DNA of 15,348 nt, from the NCBI GenBank assembly GCA_013003285.1, contig JABDJY010000115.1, positions 1 through 15,348 of the forward strand, read 5' to 3'. The notes under the pieces were generated by a model. That model had not been told where the DNA came from and did no database searches. It saw only the letters and a list, made by a program, of their open reading frames with translations. Every line of letters begins with the position of its first letter. Position 1 is the first letter of the stretch. The position numbers and the translations under genes were made by a program. Positions 6,189-14,476 of the stretch are shown piece after piece. This stretch comes from Alphaproteobacteria bacterium. Its GTDB lineage: Bacteria > Pseudomonadota > Alphaproteobacteria > UBA6615.

Positions 6189-6329
6189 CGCGTCTCTCCG
6201 TGGTGTTGAAGGCTATGAGCATAGAAAAAGTGCTGTCCTGGGGCCACCCACCTGCGAATCTTGCGTTCGCGCGCGCGTCGTCGGAAACTCCTGGACAACG
6301 GCTGTTGCCGCTAACCCAGGAGGACGCCC

Positions 6330-7205
6330 ATGAAACCGCTTACCCTCGGCGATATGACCATTCAGTCGGTGTTGGAGAATATCGCGCCGGCGGAAACGCC
6401 CGGCGACATGTTTCCCACCGCGGCGCCGGAAGACATTGCGCGACACATGGATTGGATGGCGCCGACATTTTTCGACACTGCGAGCGAAATGCTCATCCTG
6501 GCGTTCCAGAGCTTTGTGGTCCGCACGCCGCGGCTCAACATCCTCATTGATACCTGCGTCGGCGAGGACAAGGTGCGGCCTTGGCCCCAATTCCACATGA
6601 AGAAGTGGCCGTGGATGGGTAACTTGCAGGCGCTCGGTCTAACCCCGGAAGATATCGACGTGGTCATGTGCACCCATCTGCATCCCGATCATGTGGGCTG
6701 GAACACGCAACTGCTTGACGGCCGCTGGGTGCCGACATTCCCCAACGCCAATTATGTGTTCGCCCGCGACGAATATCACTATTGGGAACAGGAAAACGCG
6801 CAAGGCTCGGAACGCATCGGTCTGACCTTCGCGGACAGCGTGCTGCCGGTGATGGAAGCGGGGCAGGCGACCCTGGTCGATAACGACCATGAAATCGACA
6901 CCGGTATCTCGATCGAGCCGACCCCCGGCCATTCGCCCGGTCATGTGGTGGTCAATCTGGCGTCGAACGGCGACAGCGCGGTCTTCACCGGCGATCTGAT
7001 GCACCATCCGGTGCAGGTGCCGGAGCCGCAATGGAGCACCTGCTTCTGTTGGGACATGGAAATGTCGGCCAACACCAGAACCAATTTCGTTGACCGCTAC
7101 ACCGACACCGACACCATCATCCTACCGGTCCACTTCGCCGGCGAAACCGCCGGCCGCATCGTCGGCGGCGGCGAGAAATCGATGTTCGAGTTTCTGCCGG
7201 GATAA
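6330..7205 (+). CDS. MBL-fold metallohydrolase
   Basis: A 291-residue metallo-beta-lactamase-fold enzyme, probably cytosolic since no signal peptide is visible. All metal ligands of the dinuclear zinc site are identifiable: H116, H118, D120 and H121 in THLHPDHVGW, H201 in PTPGHSPGH, D222 in FTGDLMHHP and H268 in LPVHFAG. This pattern resembles the AttM/AiiA-like lactonase and related hydrolase group, but also many uncharacterised hydrolases, so quorum-signal lactonase activity is only one possibility. The N-terminal half carries a long insertion before the HxHxDH motif, with an aromatic patch (RPWPQFHMKKWPWMGN) likely to shape the substrate pocket. The start is well supported by AGGAGGA (6318-6324) 5 nt before the ATG. 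It is divergent from the SDR gene and converges on the indolepyruvate oxidoreductase, whose stop codon begins 5 bp beyond this gene's end. Confidence 0.92.
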   Translation: MKPLTLGDMTIQSVLENIAPAETPGDMFPTAAPEDIARHMDWMAPTFFDTASEMLILAFQSFVVRTPRLNILIDTCVGEDKVRPWPQFHMKKWPWMGNLQALGLTPEDIDVVMCTHLHPDHVGWNTQLLDGRWVPTFPNANYVFARDEYHYWEQENAQGSERIGLTFADSVLPVMEAGQATLVDNDHEIDTGISIEPTPGHSPGHVVVNLASNGDSAVFTGDLMHHPVQVPEPQWSTCFCWDMEMSANTRTNFVDRYTDTDTIILPVHFAGETAGRIVGGGEKSMFEFLPG

Positions 7206-7209
7206 CTCG

Positions 7210-10200
7210 TTACTCCGCCGCCTCGGCGGTGGGGGCGTCGGGGTCGTTGAAGGCGCGGAGCAGTGCTTGTTCTTCGACCTTGGCCTTTTCCAGATGCTCG
7301 TCCTTGACGTGCCCATAGCCGCGAATGTGTTCGGGGATCGAGGCGATGGCGATGGCCAGCTCGTGATTGTCGTGGGTGAGCTTGCTCAGCACCTCGTCGA
7401 TCGTGGCCTCGTAGTCGGCGATCAACTGACGCTCGCGCTTGCGCTCGGCGGAATAGCCAAAAATGTCGAAGGCGGTGCCGCGCAGGAAACGCAGCCGGGC
7501 CAACAGACCGAAGGCCGACATCATCCACGGACCGAACTCCTGTTTGATCAGGTGGCCGGTATTTTCGTCGCGCTTGGCGAGCAGGGGCGGCGCCATGTGG
7601 AACTTCAGTTTGAAATCGCCCTCGAACTGGTCGTTCAGCCGCTGGGTAAAAGCCCCGTTGGTGTAGAGGCGCGCCACCTCATACTCGTCCTTGATAGCCA
7701 GCAGCTTGAAGTAATAGCGCGCCACCGCTTCGGCGAGGCCGCTACGGCCCTTGGCGCGGTCGCCCTCGGCCTTCTGCACCTTGACCACGAAATCCTTGTA
7801 GCGCCGGGCATAGGCTTCGTTCTGGTATGCCGTGAGCGTGCGAATTCGCCGCGCGACAATGTCTTCCAGCGAGGTGGCGATGTCGGGCTCTTGCAGGCGC
7901 AGCGGCGTTGCCGGCGCGGCGGCCTTCTCTACCCGGGCCCGGTCGACCACGACGCGGCGGCCCCACAGAAAGGCGCGTTTGTTGAAGTCGACCGCGACGC
8001 CGTTCAACGCGATGGCTTGCTCAATCGCTTCGGCGGATAGCGGGACCAGGCCCTTTTGCCAAGCGATACCGAGCATGAACAAATTGGTGGCGATGGAATC
8101 GCCGAGCAGGGCGGTTGCCAGACGCGATCCATCGACATAGTCGGAAGCCCCATCGCCCACCGCCACGTCGATGATCTTGGCCATTTCCGCGCCCATCAGG
8201 TTCATGTCCGGGTTGCGGGTGAAATCGCCGGTGATGGTTTCGTGGCTATTGATGACGACGTGGGTGACGCCGGGTTGCATCTTCGCCAGAACGTCGGGGC
8301 TGGCTGCGACCATCAAGTCGCAGCCGATCACCGTGTTGGCGCTGCCGGCCGCGATGCGCACCGCGTGCAGATCTTCAGGCGTGGCGCCGATACGGATATG
8401 GCTGACCACCGCGCCGCCTTTTTGGGCAAGGCCGGCCATGTCGAGCACCGAGGCGCCCTTGCCTTCGATATGGGCGGCCATGCCGAGCAGCGCGCCAATG
8501 GTGACGACGCCGGTGCCGCCAATGCCGGTGACGATGATCCCGTACGGATTTTCCAGCGAGGGTAATTCCGGGGTCGGCAAATTCACGCAGTCGAAGGCGC
8601 CCTCGGCGCCGCCCGCGGCAATCGTCTGGGGTTTCTTGAGCTGGCCGCCATGGACTGTGACGAAGCTGGGGCAGAAGCCGTTGACGCAGGAATAGTCCTT
8701 GTTACAGCTCGACTGATCGATCGCCCGCTTGCGGCCGAATTCGGTATCGACCGGCACCACCGACAGGCAGTTCGATTTCACCGAACAGTCGCCGCAGCCT
8801 TCGCAGACGGCCTCGTTGATCATCACCCGCTTGGGCGGGTCGGGGAACAGATTGCGCTTGCGCCGCCGGCGTTTTTCCGCCGCGCAGGTTTGGTCGTAGA
8901 TCAGCACCGTCGTGCCGGGCCAATCGCGCAGGTCGCGCTGGACCTCGTCCAATTCGTCGCGATGATGCACCGTCGTCCCATGAGGAAACTCGGTGCCGAT
9001 GGGATATTTGTCGGGTTCGTCGGAGACGACGACGACCTTACCGACGCCCTCGGCGGCGACCTGCCGGGCGATGGAGTCGACCGTCAGAGGGCCGTCGAAC
9101 GACTGCCCACCGGTCATGGCGACGGCGTCGTTGAACAGAATTTTATAGGTCACGTTGACGCCGGCGGCGACCGCTTGGCGGATCGCCAGATAGCCCGAAT
9201 GGTAATAGGTGCCGTCGCCGAGATTGACGAACACGTGCTTGTCGCTGGTGAACGGCGCCTGACCGACCCAGCTGGCGCCTTCGCCGCCCATTTGGGTGAA
9301 GGTGGCGGTGTCGCGGTCCATCCACAGCGACATGAAATGGCAGCCGATGCCGGCCAAGGCGCGGCTGCCTTCGGGCACGCGGGTCGAGGTGTTGTGCGGG
9401 CAGCCCGAGCAGAAATAGGGGATGCGCTTGACCGTATCCGGTTGCTGCGCCAGGGACGATTCCTTGCGGGTCAGAAACGCCAGCCGTTCATCCATTTCCG
9501 ACGATGTATGGAATTGGCCGAGGCGGGCGGCGATGGTTTGGGCGATGCGGCCTGGCCCTAACTCGCCATGCGACTGCAGCATCCACTCGCCGTTTTCATC
9601 GTATTTGCCGACGATGCGGGGCCGGGCGTCGCTGTGCCAATGATAGAGCTGATCCTTGATCTGGCTTTCGATCAGGGCGCGCTTTTCCTCGACCACGAGA
9701 ATTTCATCGTGACCTTCGGCGAATTCGCGCATTCCCTCGGGCTCGAGCGGCCACGACATGCCGACCTTGTAGAGGCTGAGACCGATGTCTTGAGCCTGCG
9801 CCTCGTCGATGCCCAGATCGTCGAGCGCTTGGCGCACATCGAGATAGGATTTGCCGGTGGTGACAATGCCGAGGCGCCGCTTCGGGCTGTCGATGATGGT
9901 CTTGTCGATCCTGTTCGCCCGCGCAAACGCTAACGCGGCCTGGAGCTTAAAGCGATGGTGGCGCTCTTCCTGGCCGAGAAAGTCATCGGGCCAGCGAATA
10001 TTGACGCCGCCCTCGGGCATGCGGAAATCGGTCGGCGTAACGATGTCGATGCGATGCGGATCGATATAGACCGACGCCGAACTGTCCACCGTCTCGGCGA
10101 TTGTCTTGAACGCCACCCAGCAGCCGGAAAATCGGCTCATGGCCCAGCCGTACAGCCCCAGATCGAGGAAATCCTGAACGCCGGCCGGGTTGAGGACCGG

Positions 10201-10704
10201 GATCATGGCGTCGACGAAGGCGAATTCCGACTGGTGCGCCGTGGTCGACGATTTGCACGTATGGTCGTCGCCGGCGAGCAGTAGCACCCCGCCATTCGGC
10301 GAGGACCCAGCCAGATTGCCGTGTTTGAACACGTCGCCGGACCGATCGACCCCAGGACCCTTGCCGTACCACATGCTGAAGACGCCGTCATAGTTGGCGC
10401 TGGGGTAGAGGTTGAGCTGCTGGCTGCCCCAGATGGCGGTGGCGGCGAGATCCTCATTGACCCCGGGGCGGAAGACGATGTTGTGTTTTTCGAGATATTG
10501 CTGGGCGCGCTGCATCTGCTGGTCGAGGCCGCCCAGGGGCGAGCCGCGATAGCCGCTGACGTAGCAAGCTGTGTTGATCCCGGCTTTCTCGTCGCGCAGG
10601 CGCTGCATCATCGGCAAGCGGACCAAAGCTTGCGTGCCGGTCAAGTAAACCCGACCCGACTCAAGTGTGTATTTGTCGTCGAGACTGACAGCCGTCAGCG
10701 CCAT
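7210..10704 (-). CDS. Indolepyruvate ferredoxin oxidoreductase, fused alpha/beta form
   Basis: A 1164-residue single-chain 2-ketoacid:acceptor oxidoreductase of the IOR type. It decarboxylates indolepyruvate and related aryl- or branched 2-oxoacids to acyl-CoA and passes electrons to ferredoxin or a similar carrier. The N-terminal transketolase-like domain includes CYVSGYRGSPLGGLD. A cysteine motif CSGCPHNTST begins at C432. The thiamine-diphosphate motif is G496-D497-G498 with N525 (ILFND). An iron-sulfur region follows: C634, C637, C640, C646 and then C667, C673, C678. The gamma-subunit fold starts around residue 720 with TGIGGTGVVT (726-735), and a helical C-terminal domain ends the protein. 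This is the usual length for fused proteobacterial forms; archaeal enzymes split it into two subunits. AGGAGGA lies 4 nt before the ATG at 10704, an excellent ribosome site. Overlapping GCAAT/ATTGC palindromes at 10814-10830 may be an operator. The gene appears monocistronic. Confidence 0.95.
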   Translation of the reverse strand: MALTAVSLDDKYTLESGRVYLTGTQALVRLPMMQRLRDEKAGINTACYVSGYRGSPLGGLDQQMQRAQQYLEKHNIVFRPGVNEDLAATAIWGSQQLNLYPSANYDGVFSMWYGKGPGVDRSGDVFKHGNLAGSSPNGGVLLLAGDDHTCKSSTTAHQSEFAFVDAMIPVLNPAGVQDFLDLGLYGWAMSRFSGCWVAFKTIAETVDSSASVYIDPHRIDIVTPTDFRMPEGGVNIRWPDDFLGQEERHHRFKLQAALAFARANRIDKTIIDSPKRRLGIVTTGKSYLDVRQALDDLGIDEAQAQDIGLSLYKVGMSWPLEPEGMREFAEGHDEILVVEEKRALIESQIKDQLYHWHSDARPRIVGKYDENGEWMLQSHGELGPGRIAQTIAARLGQFHTSSEMDERLAFLTRKESSLAQQPDTVKRIPYFCSGCPHNTSTRVPEGSRALAGIGCHFMSLWMDRDTATFTQMGGEGASWVGQAPFTSDKHVFVNLGDGTYYHSGYLAIRQAVAAGVNVTYKILFNDAVAMTGGQSFDGPLTVDSIARQVAAEGVGKVVVVSDEPDKYPIGTEFPHGTTVHHRDELDEVQRDLRDWPGTTVLIYDQTCAAEKRRRRKRNLFPDPPKRVMINEAVCEGCGDCSVKSNCLSVVPVDTEFGRKRAIDQSSCNKDYSCVNGFCPSFVTVHGGQLKKPQTIAAGGAEGAFDCVNLPTPELPSLENPYGIIVTGIGGTGVVTIGALLGMAAHIEGKGASVLDMAGLAQKGGAVVSHIRIGATPEDLHAVRIAAGSANTVIGCDLMVAASPDVLAKMQPGVTHVVINSHETITGDFTRNPDMNLMGAEMAKIIDVAVGDGASDYVDGSRLATALLGDSIATNLFMLGIAWQKGLVPLSAEAIEQAIALNGVAVDFNKRAFLWGRRVVVDRARVEKAAAPATPLRLQEPDIATSLEDIVARRIRTLTAYQNEAYARRYKDFVVKVQKAEGDRAKGRSGLAEAVARYYFKLLAIKDEYEVARLYTNGAFTQRLNDQFEGDFKLKFHMAPPLLAKRDENTGHLIKQEFGPWMMSAFGLLARLRFLRGTAFDIFGYSAERKRERQLIADYEATIDEVLSKLTHDNHELAIAIASIPEHIRGYGHVKDEHLEKAKVEEQALLRAFNDPDAPTAEAAE

Positions 10705-11009
10705 CGCTTCCTCCTAAAGGCCGCCCGAATCTGGGCCGCCGCCAATTGCAACTTTGGACGAAAATGTAAGTGGGCCCGCCCAAACTGTCCATTGGCCCGA
10801 TGAGTCCAACGCGATTGCGCAATAAATTGCACGGAACCCCTACTGCTGCGACGAAATATTATCCCCACACGGCGAATATATTCATTTTGTAAGCTCTCAT
10901 ATGCCGCCTGATTCGCCGAATTTGAGACAAATAGTGAAATCGCGCGGGTGGTTCGCTATACCGGGGGGAAATTACGTTTCGTCGTCCAAGTCTGCGAGGT
11001 ATCGGTCGC
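10705..11009. other. Divergent intergenic region between the oxidoreductase and the epimerase
   Basis: These 305 bp carry no credible gene; the short open frames across it have no homology that I recognise and poor starts. The half next to the oxidoreductase is GC-rich, and the middle (about 10815-10945) is AT-richer and likely holds both promoters. Symmetric elements include ATTGCGCAAT (10814-10823), GCAAT-AA-ATTGC (10819-10830), the palindrome GAATATATTC (10874-10883), and CGGCGAAT (10870-10877) matched by its reverse complement ATTCGCCG (10911-10918) 33 nt away. No promoter hexamer pair is good enough to call. Confidence 0.5.
10814..10830 (-). promoter_or_regulatory. Overlapping ATTGC/GCAAT palindromes, candidate operator
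   Basis: Three half-sites, ATTGC, GCAAT and ATTGC, lie in 17 bp. The first two make the perfect palindrome ATTGCGCAAT and the last two make GCAAT-AA-ATTGC. The element sits 110 bp upstream of the oxidoreductase start on its coding strand. Lrp/AsnC-type regulators often control amino-acid and ketoacid catabolism from such short dyads, but that assignment is inference. Confidence 0.35.
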
Positions 11010-11978
11010 GTGACCATTTTGTTAACCGGCGCTGCCGGATTTATCGGTATGCATGTCGCCCAAGCGCTTCTGGCGCGCGGCGAGAGCGTGGTTGGCGTCG
11101 ATAACGTCAACGACTATTACGACGTCGCTTTGAAAGAGGCGCGGTTGGCGCGCTTGGGCGAGCATGCGGCGTTTCGGCTCGAGCGGATCGATATTGCCGA
11201 CCAGGGCGCTCTCACCCCGCTGGCCGGCGGCGTCGACCGTATAATTCATTTAGCCGCCCAGGCGGGGGTTCGCTACAGCCTGACCCACCCGGAAGCCTAT
11301 GAGCGGGCTAATCTCGCCGGCCATCTCAACGTGCTGGAGTTTGCCCGGTCGATCGGCGATGGGCTCACCAACATGGTCTATGCCAGCTCGTCCTCGGTCT
11401 ATGGCGGCAACACCAAGCTGCCGTTCTCGGTCGACGACCAGGTGGATAATCCGGTCTCGCTTTACGCTGCGACCAAGAAGGCCAACGAGTTAATGAGCCA
11501 CGCCTATAGCCACACCTATGGGCTGCCGCAGGTCGGCTTGCGCTTTTTTACGGTCTATGGGCCGTGGGGCCGGCCCGACATGGCGGCTTATATCTTCGCC
11601 ACAAAGATTCTCGCCGGCGAGCCGATTCCGGTGTTCAACCATGGCGACATGCAACGCGACTTCACCTTCATCGACGATATCGTCGCCGGCGTCATTGCCG
11701 CGCTCGATCGGCCGTCGACCGCCGATGAGCCGCGCCACCGGGTCTATAATCTGGGCAACCATCGCTCGGAGCGGCTGATGGATTTCATCGGCCTGATCGA
11801 AGAGGCGCTCGGCCGGAAGGCGGAAATCGACTTCCAGCCCATGCAGCCCGGCGACGTTCAGGCAACCTATGCCGATATCGCCGCCAGCCAGCGCGATCTG
11901 GGCTTTCAACCGACAACGCCGATCGCAGAAGGCATTCCCAAATTCATTGCCTGGTACCGCGAGTATCACAGGGTTTAA
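11010..11978 (+). CDS. NAD-dependent epimerase, UDP-glucuronate 4-epimerase-like
   Basis: A 322-residue extended SDR. The glycine motif GAAGFIG spans residues 7-13, and VVGVDNVNDYYDVALKEARL is the hallmark after strand 2 of UDP-glucuronate 4-epimerases (CapI/LspL type), which make UDP-galacturonate for capsule, O-antigen or lipid A sugars. The catalytic set is the serine cluster YASSSSVYGG (residues 124-133) and Y152-x3-K156 (YAATK). RFFTVYGPWGRPDMA and the QRDFTFIDDIV stretch fit sugar-nucleotide binding. It starts with GTG at 11010, with GAGG (10996-10999) 10 nt upstream, a rather long spacing. The next upstream ATGs are out of frame, and MTILLTGAAGFIG is the natural beginning. It is slightly shorter than many homologues (about 335), with no sign of truncation. 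No other polysaccharide gene is present. It converges on the hydroxylase-fold gene with only 9 bp between the stops. UDP-glucose 4-epimerase is a less likely alternative. Confidence 0.92.
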   Translation: MTILLTGAAGFIGMHVAQALLARGESVVGVDNVNDYYDVALKEARLARLGEHAAFRLERIDIADQGALTPLAGGVDRIIHLAAQAGVRYSLTHPEAYERANLAGHLNVLEFARSIGDGLTNMVYASSSSVYGGNTKLPFSVDDQVDNPVSLYAATKKANELMSHAYSHTYGLPQVGLRFFTVYGPWGRPDMAAYIFATKILAGEPIPVFNHGDMQRDFTFIDDIVAGVIAALDRPSTADEPRHRVYNLGNHRSERLMDFIGLIEEALGRKAEIDFQPMQPGDVQATYADIAASQRDLGFQPTTPIAEGIPKFIAWYREYHRV

Positions 11979-11987
11979 GGCGTTGGC

Positions 11988-12728
11988 TTAGGACTCGTTC
12001 GTGACCGACCGGCGCCAGGTCTCGATATTGCGGCGGGCGTCCTGGATGAAGGGGCTGTGCCGCGCGGTGGCGAGAAACGCGTCGCGGACCAGCGAGCCGG
12101 GAAAGCGTTCCGGCCGCTTGATGTGGACCATCAGCACGACGCGGCGTTGGTCGGTATCGTTCCACACCTCATGTTCGTACATATCGTCGAACAGGATCAT
12201 GCGGCCCTCCTGCCAGACATAGTCGGTGTCGGCAATTTCCATGTGACAACGTTCGGGTTGCCGCGGAATGCGCAATCCCAAATGACCGGTGACGATGGCC
12301 TTGGTCGGGCGGGTGTGGCGCGGAATGTGGCTGTGTGGATCGAGCACGGAAAATAGGGCGGTTAGCAGGCCCGGCACGCGTTCGAGCAAGCGCGCGGTTT
12401 CGGGGCAGCGTGCGCAATTTTCTTCCGAGCGCAGGCCATAGCCCCACAGGACGAATGATTTCCAACGGTCGTCGGTGGCAATCTGGCAATGGTCGGGGGA
12501 GATCAGCCGCAGCGGCGGCAACGCGCTCTTATCGCCCAAAATTTGATCCGCCTCATCACGGATCGCCATCCAATTTTGCTCGAGCTCGGGCACCCAGTCG
12601 AACAGGTCCGGATCGATCACCGGTTGATCGTCGAGTTCCGACCAGCGCGACAGGGCGCGGTCGATTAGCGGCGAAAAGCGCAGACCCATCCAGATAATTG
12701 CAGCGCGTTTCGCGTCGAAGGCATTCAT
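11988..12728 (-). CDS. Aspartyl/asparaginyl beta-hydroxylase-fold dioxygenase
   Basis: A 246-residue protein whose second half matches the aspartyl/asparaginyl beta-hydroxylase family (PF05118), Fe(II)/2-oxoglutarate oxygenases. Aligning motifs with human AspH, the two metal histidines would be H138 (in PRHTRPTK) and H186 (in EHEVWN). H149 (in GHLGLRIP) and R196 (in RRVVL) match the 2-oxoglutarate-binding residues. WQEGRMILFDDMYEHEVWN is nearly diagnostic. In bacteria, relatives include LpxO, which 2-hydroxylates lipid A acyl chains, and hydroxylases of peptides or free amino acids. No N-terminal membrane anchor like that of LpxO is obvious, so a soluble substrate is possible. The region before residue 120 is family-poor and carries an ENCARCPETARL stretch with two cysteines. 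The ATG at 12728 has GGAGGGG a few bases upstream. It converges on the epimerase and is divergent from the MipA gene. Confidence 0.88.
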   Translation of the reverse strand: MNAFDAKRAAIIWMGLRFSPLIDRALSRWSELDDQPVIDPDLFDWVPELEQNWMAIRDEADQILGDKSALPPLRLISPDHCQIATDDRWKSFVLWGYGLRSEENCARCPETARLLERVPGLLTALFSVLDPHSHIPRHTRPTKAIVTGHLGLRIPRQPERCHMEIADTDYVWQEGRMILFDDMYEHEVWNDTDQRRVVLMVHIKRPERFPGSLVRDAFLATARHSPFIQDARRNIETWRRSVTNES

Positions 12729-13001
12729 CTACCCCTCCACGCCGGTGCAACAGATACGGCAATTACTGCGTCATTTATCATTACGCAGCGTCGGAACGCG
12801 AAAATCAATATGCGACTTCTGGCTGCCGGTTCCTCATGCCCGGGACCTCGGAGCCGGATGCGGCCTTGCGCTCTTTTTATAGTCCCGCACTCAAGGGAAA
12901 TACAATTAACGATAAAAAATGATTGATAAACAAGAAAATATTACCTAGTGCAGATAAGATTTCTCACTTAGCTGATACCCCAACGAGGACGACATACAGT
13001 T
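12729..13001. other. AT-rich divergent intergenic region before the MipA operon
   Basis: These 273 bp separate the minus-strand hydroxylase from the plus-strand MipA operon. I see no gene: the open frames running through it use atypical codons and read out of frame into MipA. Two inverted repeats are present: CTGCGT (12766-12771) with ACGCAG (12783-12788), 11-nt loop; and CCGGTTCC (12826-12833) with GGAGCCGG (12850-12857), one G-T wobble, followed 13 nt later by TTTTT (12873-12877). The last 110 bp are strongly AT-rich and probably carry the MipA promoter, although no clear hexamer pair stands out. Confidence 0.5.
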
Positions 13002-13886
13002 ATGAAACTATTTTTAGCTGCCGCGAGTGCCTTTCTTGCCATTCATCCCGCCGGGGCGGCTTTTGCGCAAGATTCAGGTCAGACCCGTTTAGACGGAGAT
13101 CGGCAGATAAGCCTTGGGCTCGGTATTCCAGACTCCCTCGACTTTCATGGCTATGCCGGTTTGGCGGTCGGCGCCTTTCCAGATTACGAGGGGTCCGACG
13201 ATATAGCGGCGATGGCGCTGCCCCTCGCCGACATCAGGCAGCCGGGCTTCCTATTTCTAAAAGGCGCTAGTGTGAACCCTAATGATGGGCTGGTGAGTGT
13301 GGGGTGGGAAGCTCTCAACCTCGGCATTTCGAAGGGATCGATCCAAAAGCTGCGAATGTCGGCGGGGCCATTGGTGCACTACAGCGGCGGCCGCGACGAG
13401 GACGATAGCGATACGCTGAGGGGTCTGGGCGATATCGACGACAGTGTCGGGCTTGGCGGTTTTATCGCCGCAAGCGGTGGCCCTTGGTCGGTGGATTTGA
13501 GCGTAGTACCGCAGGAAACCGGTGACGGTGGCGGCGGGTTGTTAATTTCTGGTGGCGTCAAACATTCCGCACAAGTGAACGATAAGCTGGCTATTTCGAC
13601 GGGCATTTCAACGAGCTGGGGCGATGACGATTACATGCAAGGATATTACGGCGTCACCAGCAGCCAGTCGGCCAGGAGCGGTCTCGCGGGTTTTGACGCG
13701 GACGCCGGGGTTAAGGATGTGGGCGTACAGATCGGGGCCACCTACGAACTATCGCGAAGGTGGGTCATCGAAGGGCAGGCGGGTTATCAGCGACTTCTGA
13801 ACGACGCCGGAGACAGTCCCATTGTGGACGCAAGCGGATCTCGCGATCAGTTTAGAGCTTTGCTTGGCGTCGCCTATCAATTCTAA
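13002..13886 (+). CDS. MipA/OmpV family outer-membrane protein
   Basis: A 294-residue outer-membrane beta-barrel protein of the MipA/OmpV family. Residues 1-23 form a Sec signal peptide (positive N-terminus, hydrophobic core, cleavage after AAFAQ). The mature part carries strong family motifs: PDYEGSDD near residue 62, GPLVHYSGGRDEDDSDTLRGLGDID, GDDDYMQGYYGVTSSQSARSGLAGFDADAGVKDVG and the final SRDQFRALLGVAYQF. The terminal phenylalanine is the usual signal for barrel assembly. E. coli MipA interacts with murein synthesis and hydrolysis proteins, and other members are tied to antimicrobial or stress responses, so the exact role here is unknown. The ATG at 13002 has GAGGA (12985-12989) 12 nt upstream, rather far. 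Two genes follow closely (39 and 8 bp) and probably form an operon with it. The base composition is lower in GC than in genes to the left. Confidence 0.93.
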   Translation: MKLFLAAASAFLAIHPAGAAFAQDSGQTRLDGDRQISLGLGIPDSLDFHGYAGLAVGAFPDYEGSDDIAAMALPLADIRQPGFLFLKGASVNPNDGLVSVGWEALNLGISKGSIQKLRMSAGPLVHYSGGRDEDDSDTLRGLGDIDDSVGLGGFIAASGGPWSVDLSVVPQETGDGGGGLLISGGVKHSAQVNDKLAISTGISTSWGDDDYMQGYYGVTSSQSARSGLAGFDADAGVKDVGVQIGATYELSRRWVIEGQAGYQRLLNDAGDSPIVDASGSRDQFRALLGVAYQF

Positions 13887-13925
13887 TTTTGAGCGCTAAC
13901 ATCGCGACGACAGAGAGGATCGAAG

Positions 13926-14468
13926 ATGGTGATCGATAAAGGCATGAACCATATTCAGCGGGCGAGCCGACGGTATCGCGTGCTGTTCACTGTCTTGATT
14001 ATAGGGGTTCCGGTTTTTGACCTTTTGTATTGGGCATCCTTCAATCATTTGCCCGAGGGATTTCTTACAGACCTTCCCGTTCTTCCAACTCAACAGCTGT
14101 CGGTTTTGTCGCTCGCATTGGCATTCCTCGTCAGCCTGCTTCCCGTGAGCGTTGCCGTTTATGGCCTCGTAACGCTAAAGGCGCTGTTCCGGCTTTATGA
14201 GGGCGGCATTATCTTCTCCGCCGACAACGTGAAGTATTTTCGTCGCTTGGGATATTCGTTTATCGCTTGGGTTGTTGCCAACACGGTATTTACGCCATTG
14301 ATCAGCGTCGTCGTTACATTCGCGAATCCTCCAGGACAACGGGTACTGTCGGCTCAGTTCGGTGTTCTGGATATAGCCACCTTACTCATTGGTGGCGTTG
14401 TTCTACTGATATCATGGGTGATGAATGAGGGCCGTAAGTTGGAAGACGAGATCGCTCACACGGTGTAG
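13926..14468 (+). CDS. DUF2975 four-helix membrane protein
   Basis: A 180-residue integral membrane protein matching DUF2975, a family of unknown function that is typically encoded beside a small XRE-type regulator, as it is here. Four hydrophobic segments can be drawn at about residues 19-39 (VLFTVLIIGVPVFDLLYW), 57-81, 105-132 and 146-166. Between helices 2 and 3 lies LFRLYEGGIIFSADNVKYFRRLGY, the most conserved part of the family and probably cytoplasmic. The C-terminal tail is charged (NEGRKLEDEIAHTV). The ATG at 13926 is preceded by GAGAGGA (13913-13919) 6 nt upstream, so the start is firm, though M7 is an in-frame alternative. It lies 39 bp after the MipA gene. The codon use is visibly AT-richer than in core genes of the window. 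A role as a sensor or modulator for the XRE partner is a reasonable inference only. Confidence 0.88.
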   Translation: MVIDKGMNHIQRASRRYRVLFTVLIIGVPVFDLLYWASFNHLPEGFLTDLPVLPTQQLSVLSLALAFLVSLLPVSVAVYGLVTLKALFRLYEGGIIFSADNVKYFRRLGYSFIAWVVANTVFTPLISVVVTFANPPGQRVLSAQFGVLDIATLLIGGVVLLISWVMNEGRKLEDEIAHTV

Positions 14469-14476
14469 GTAACTAT

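Noticed and set aside
7090..9561. Long plus-strand open frames (316, 169 and 303 codons) opposite the indolepyruvate oxidoreductase
   Set aside because: They are antisense shadows of a large GC-rich gene whose minus-strand product has full family motifs. Their translations are His/Asp/Gly-rich with no recognisable domain.
12698..13270. Plus-strand open frames running through the intergenic region into MipA
   Set aside because: They overlap the MipA signal peptide in another frame, have no plausible ribosome site and no recognisable sequence.
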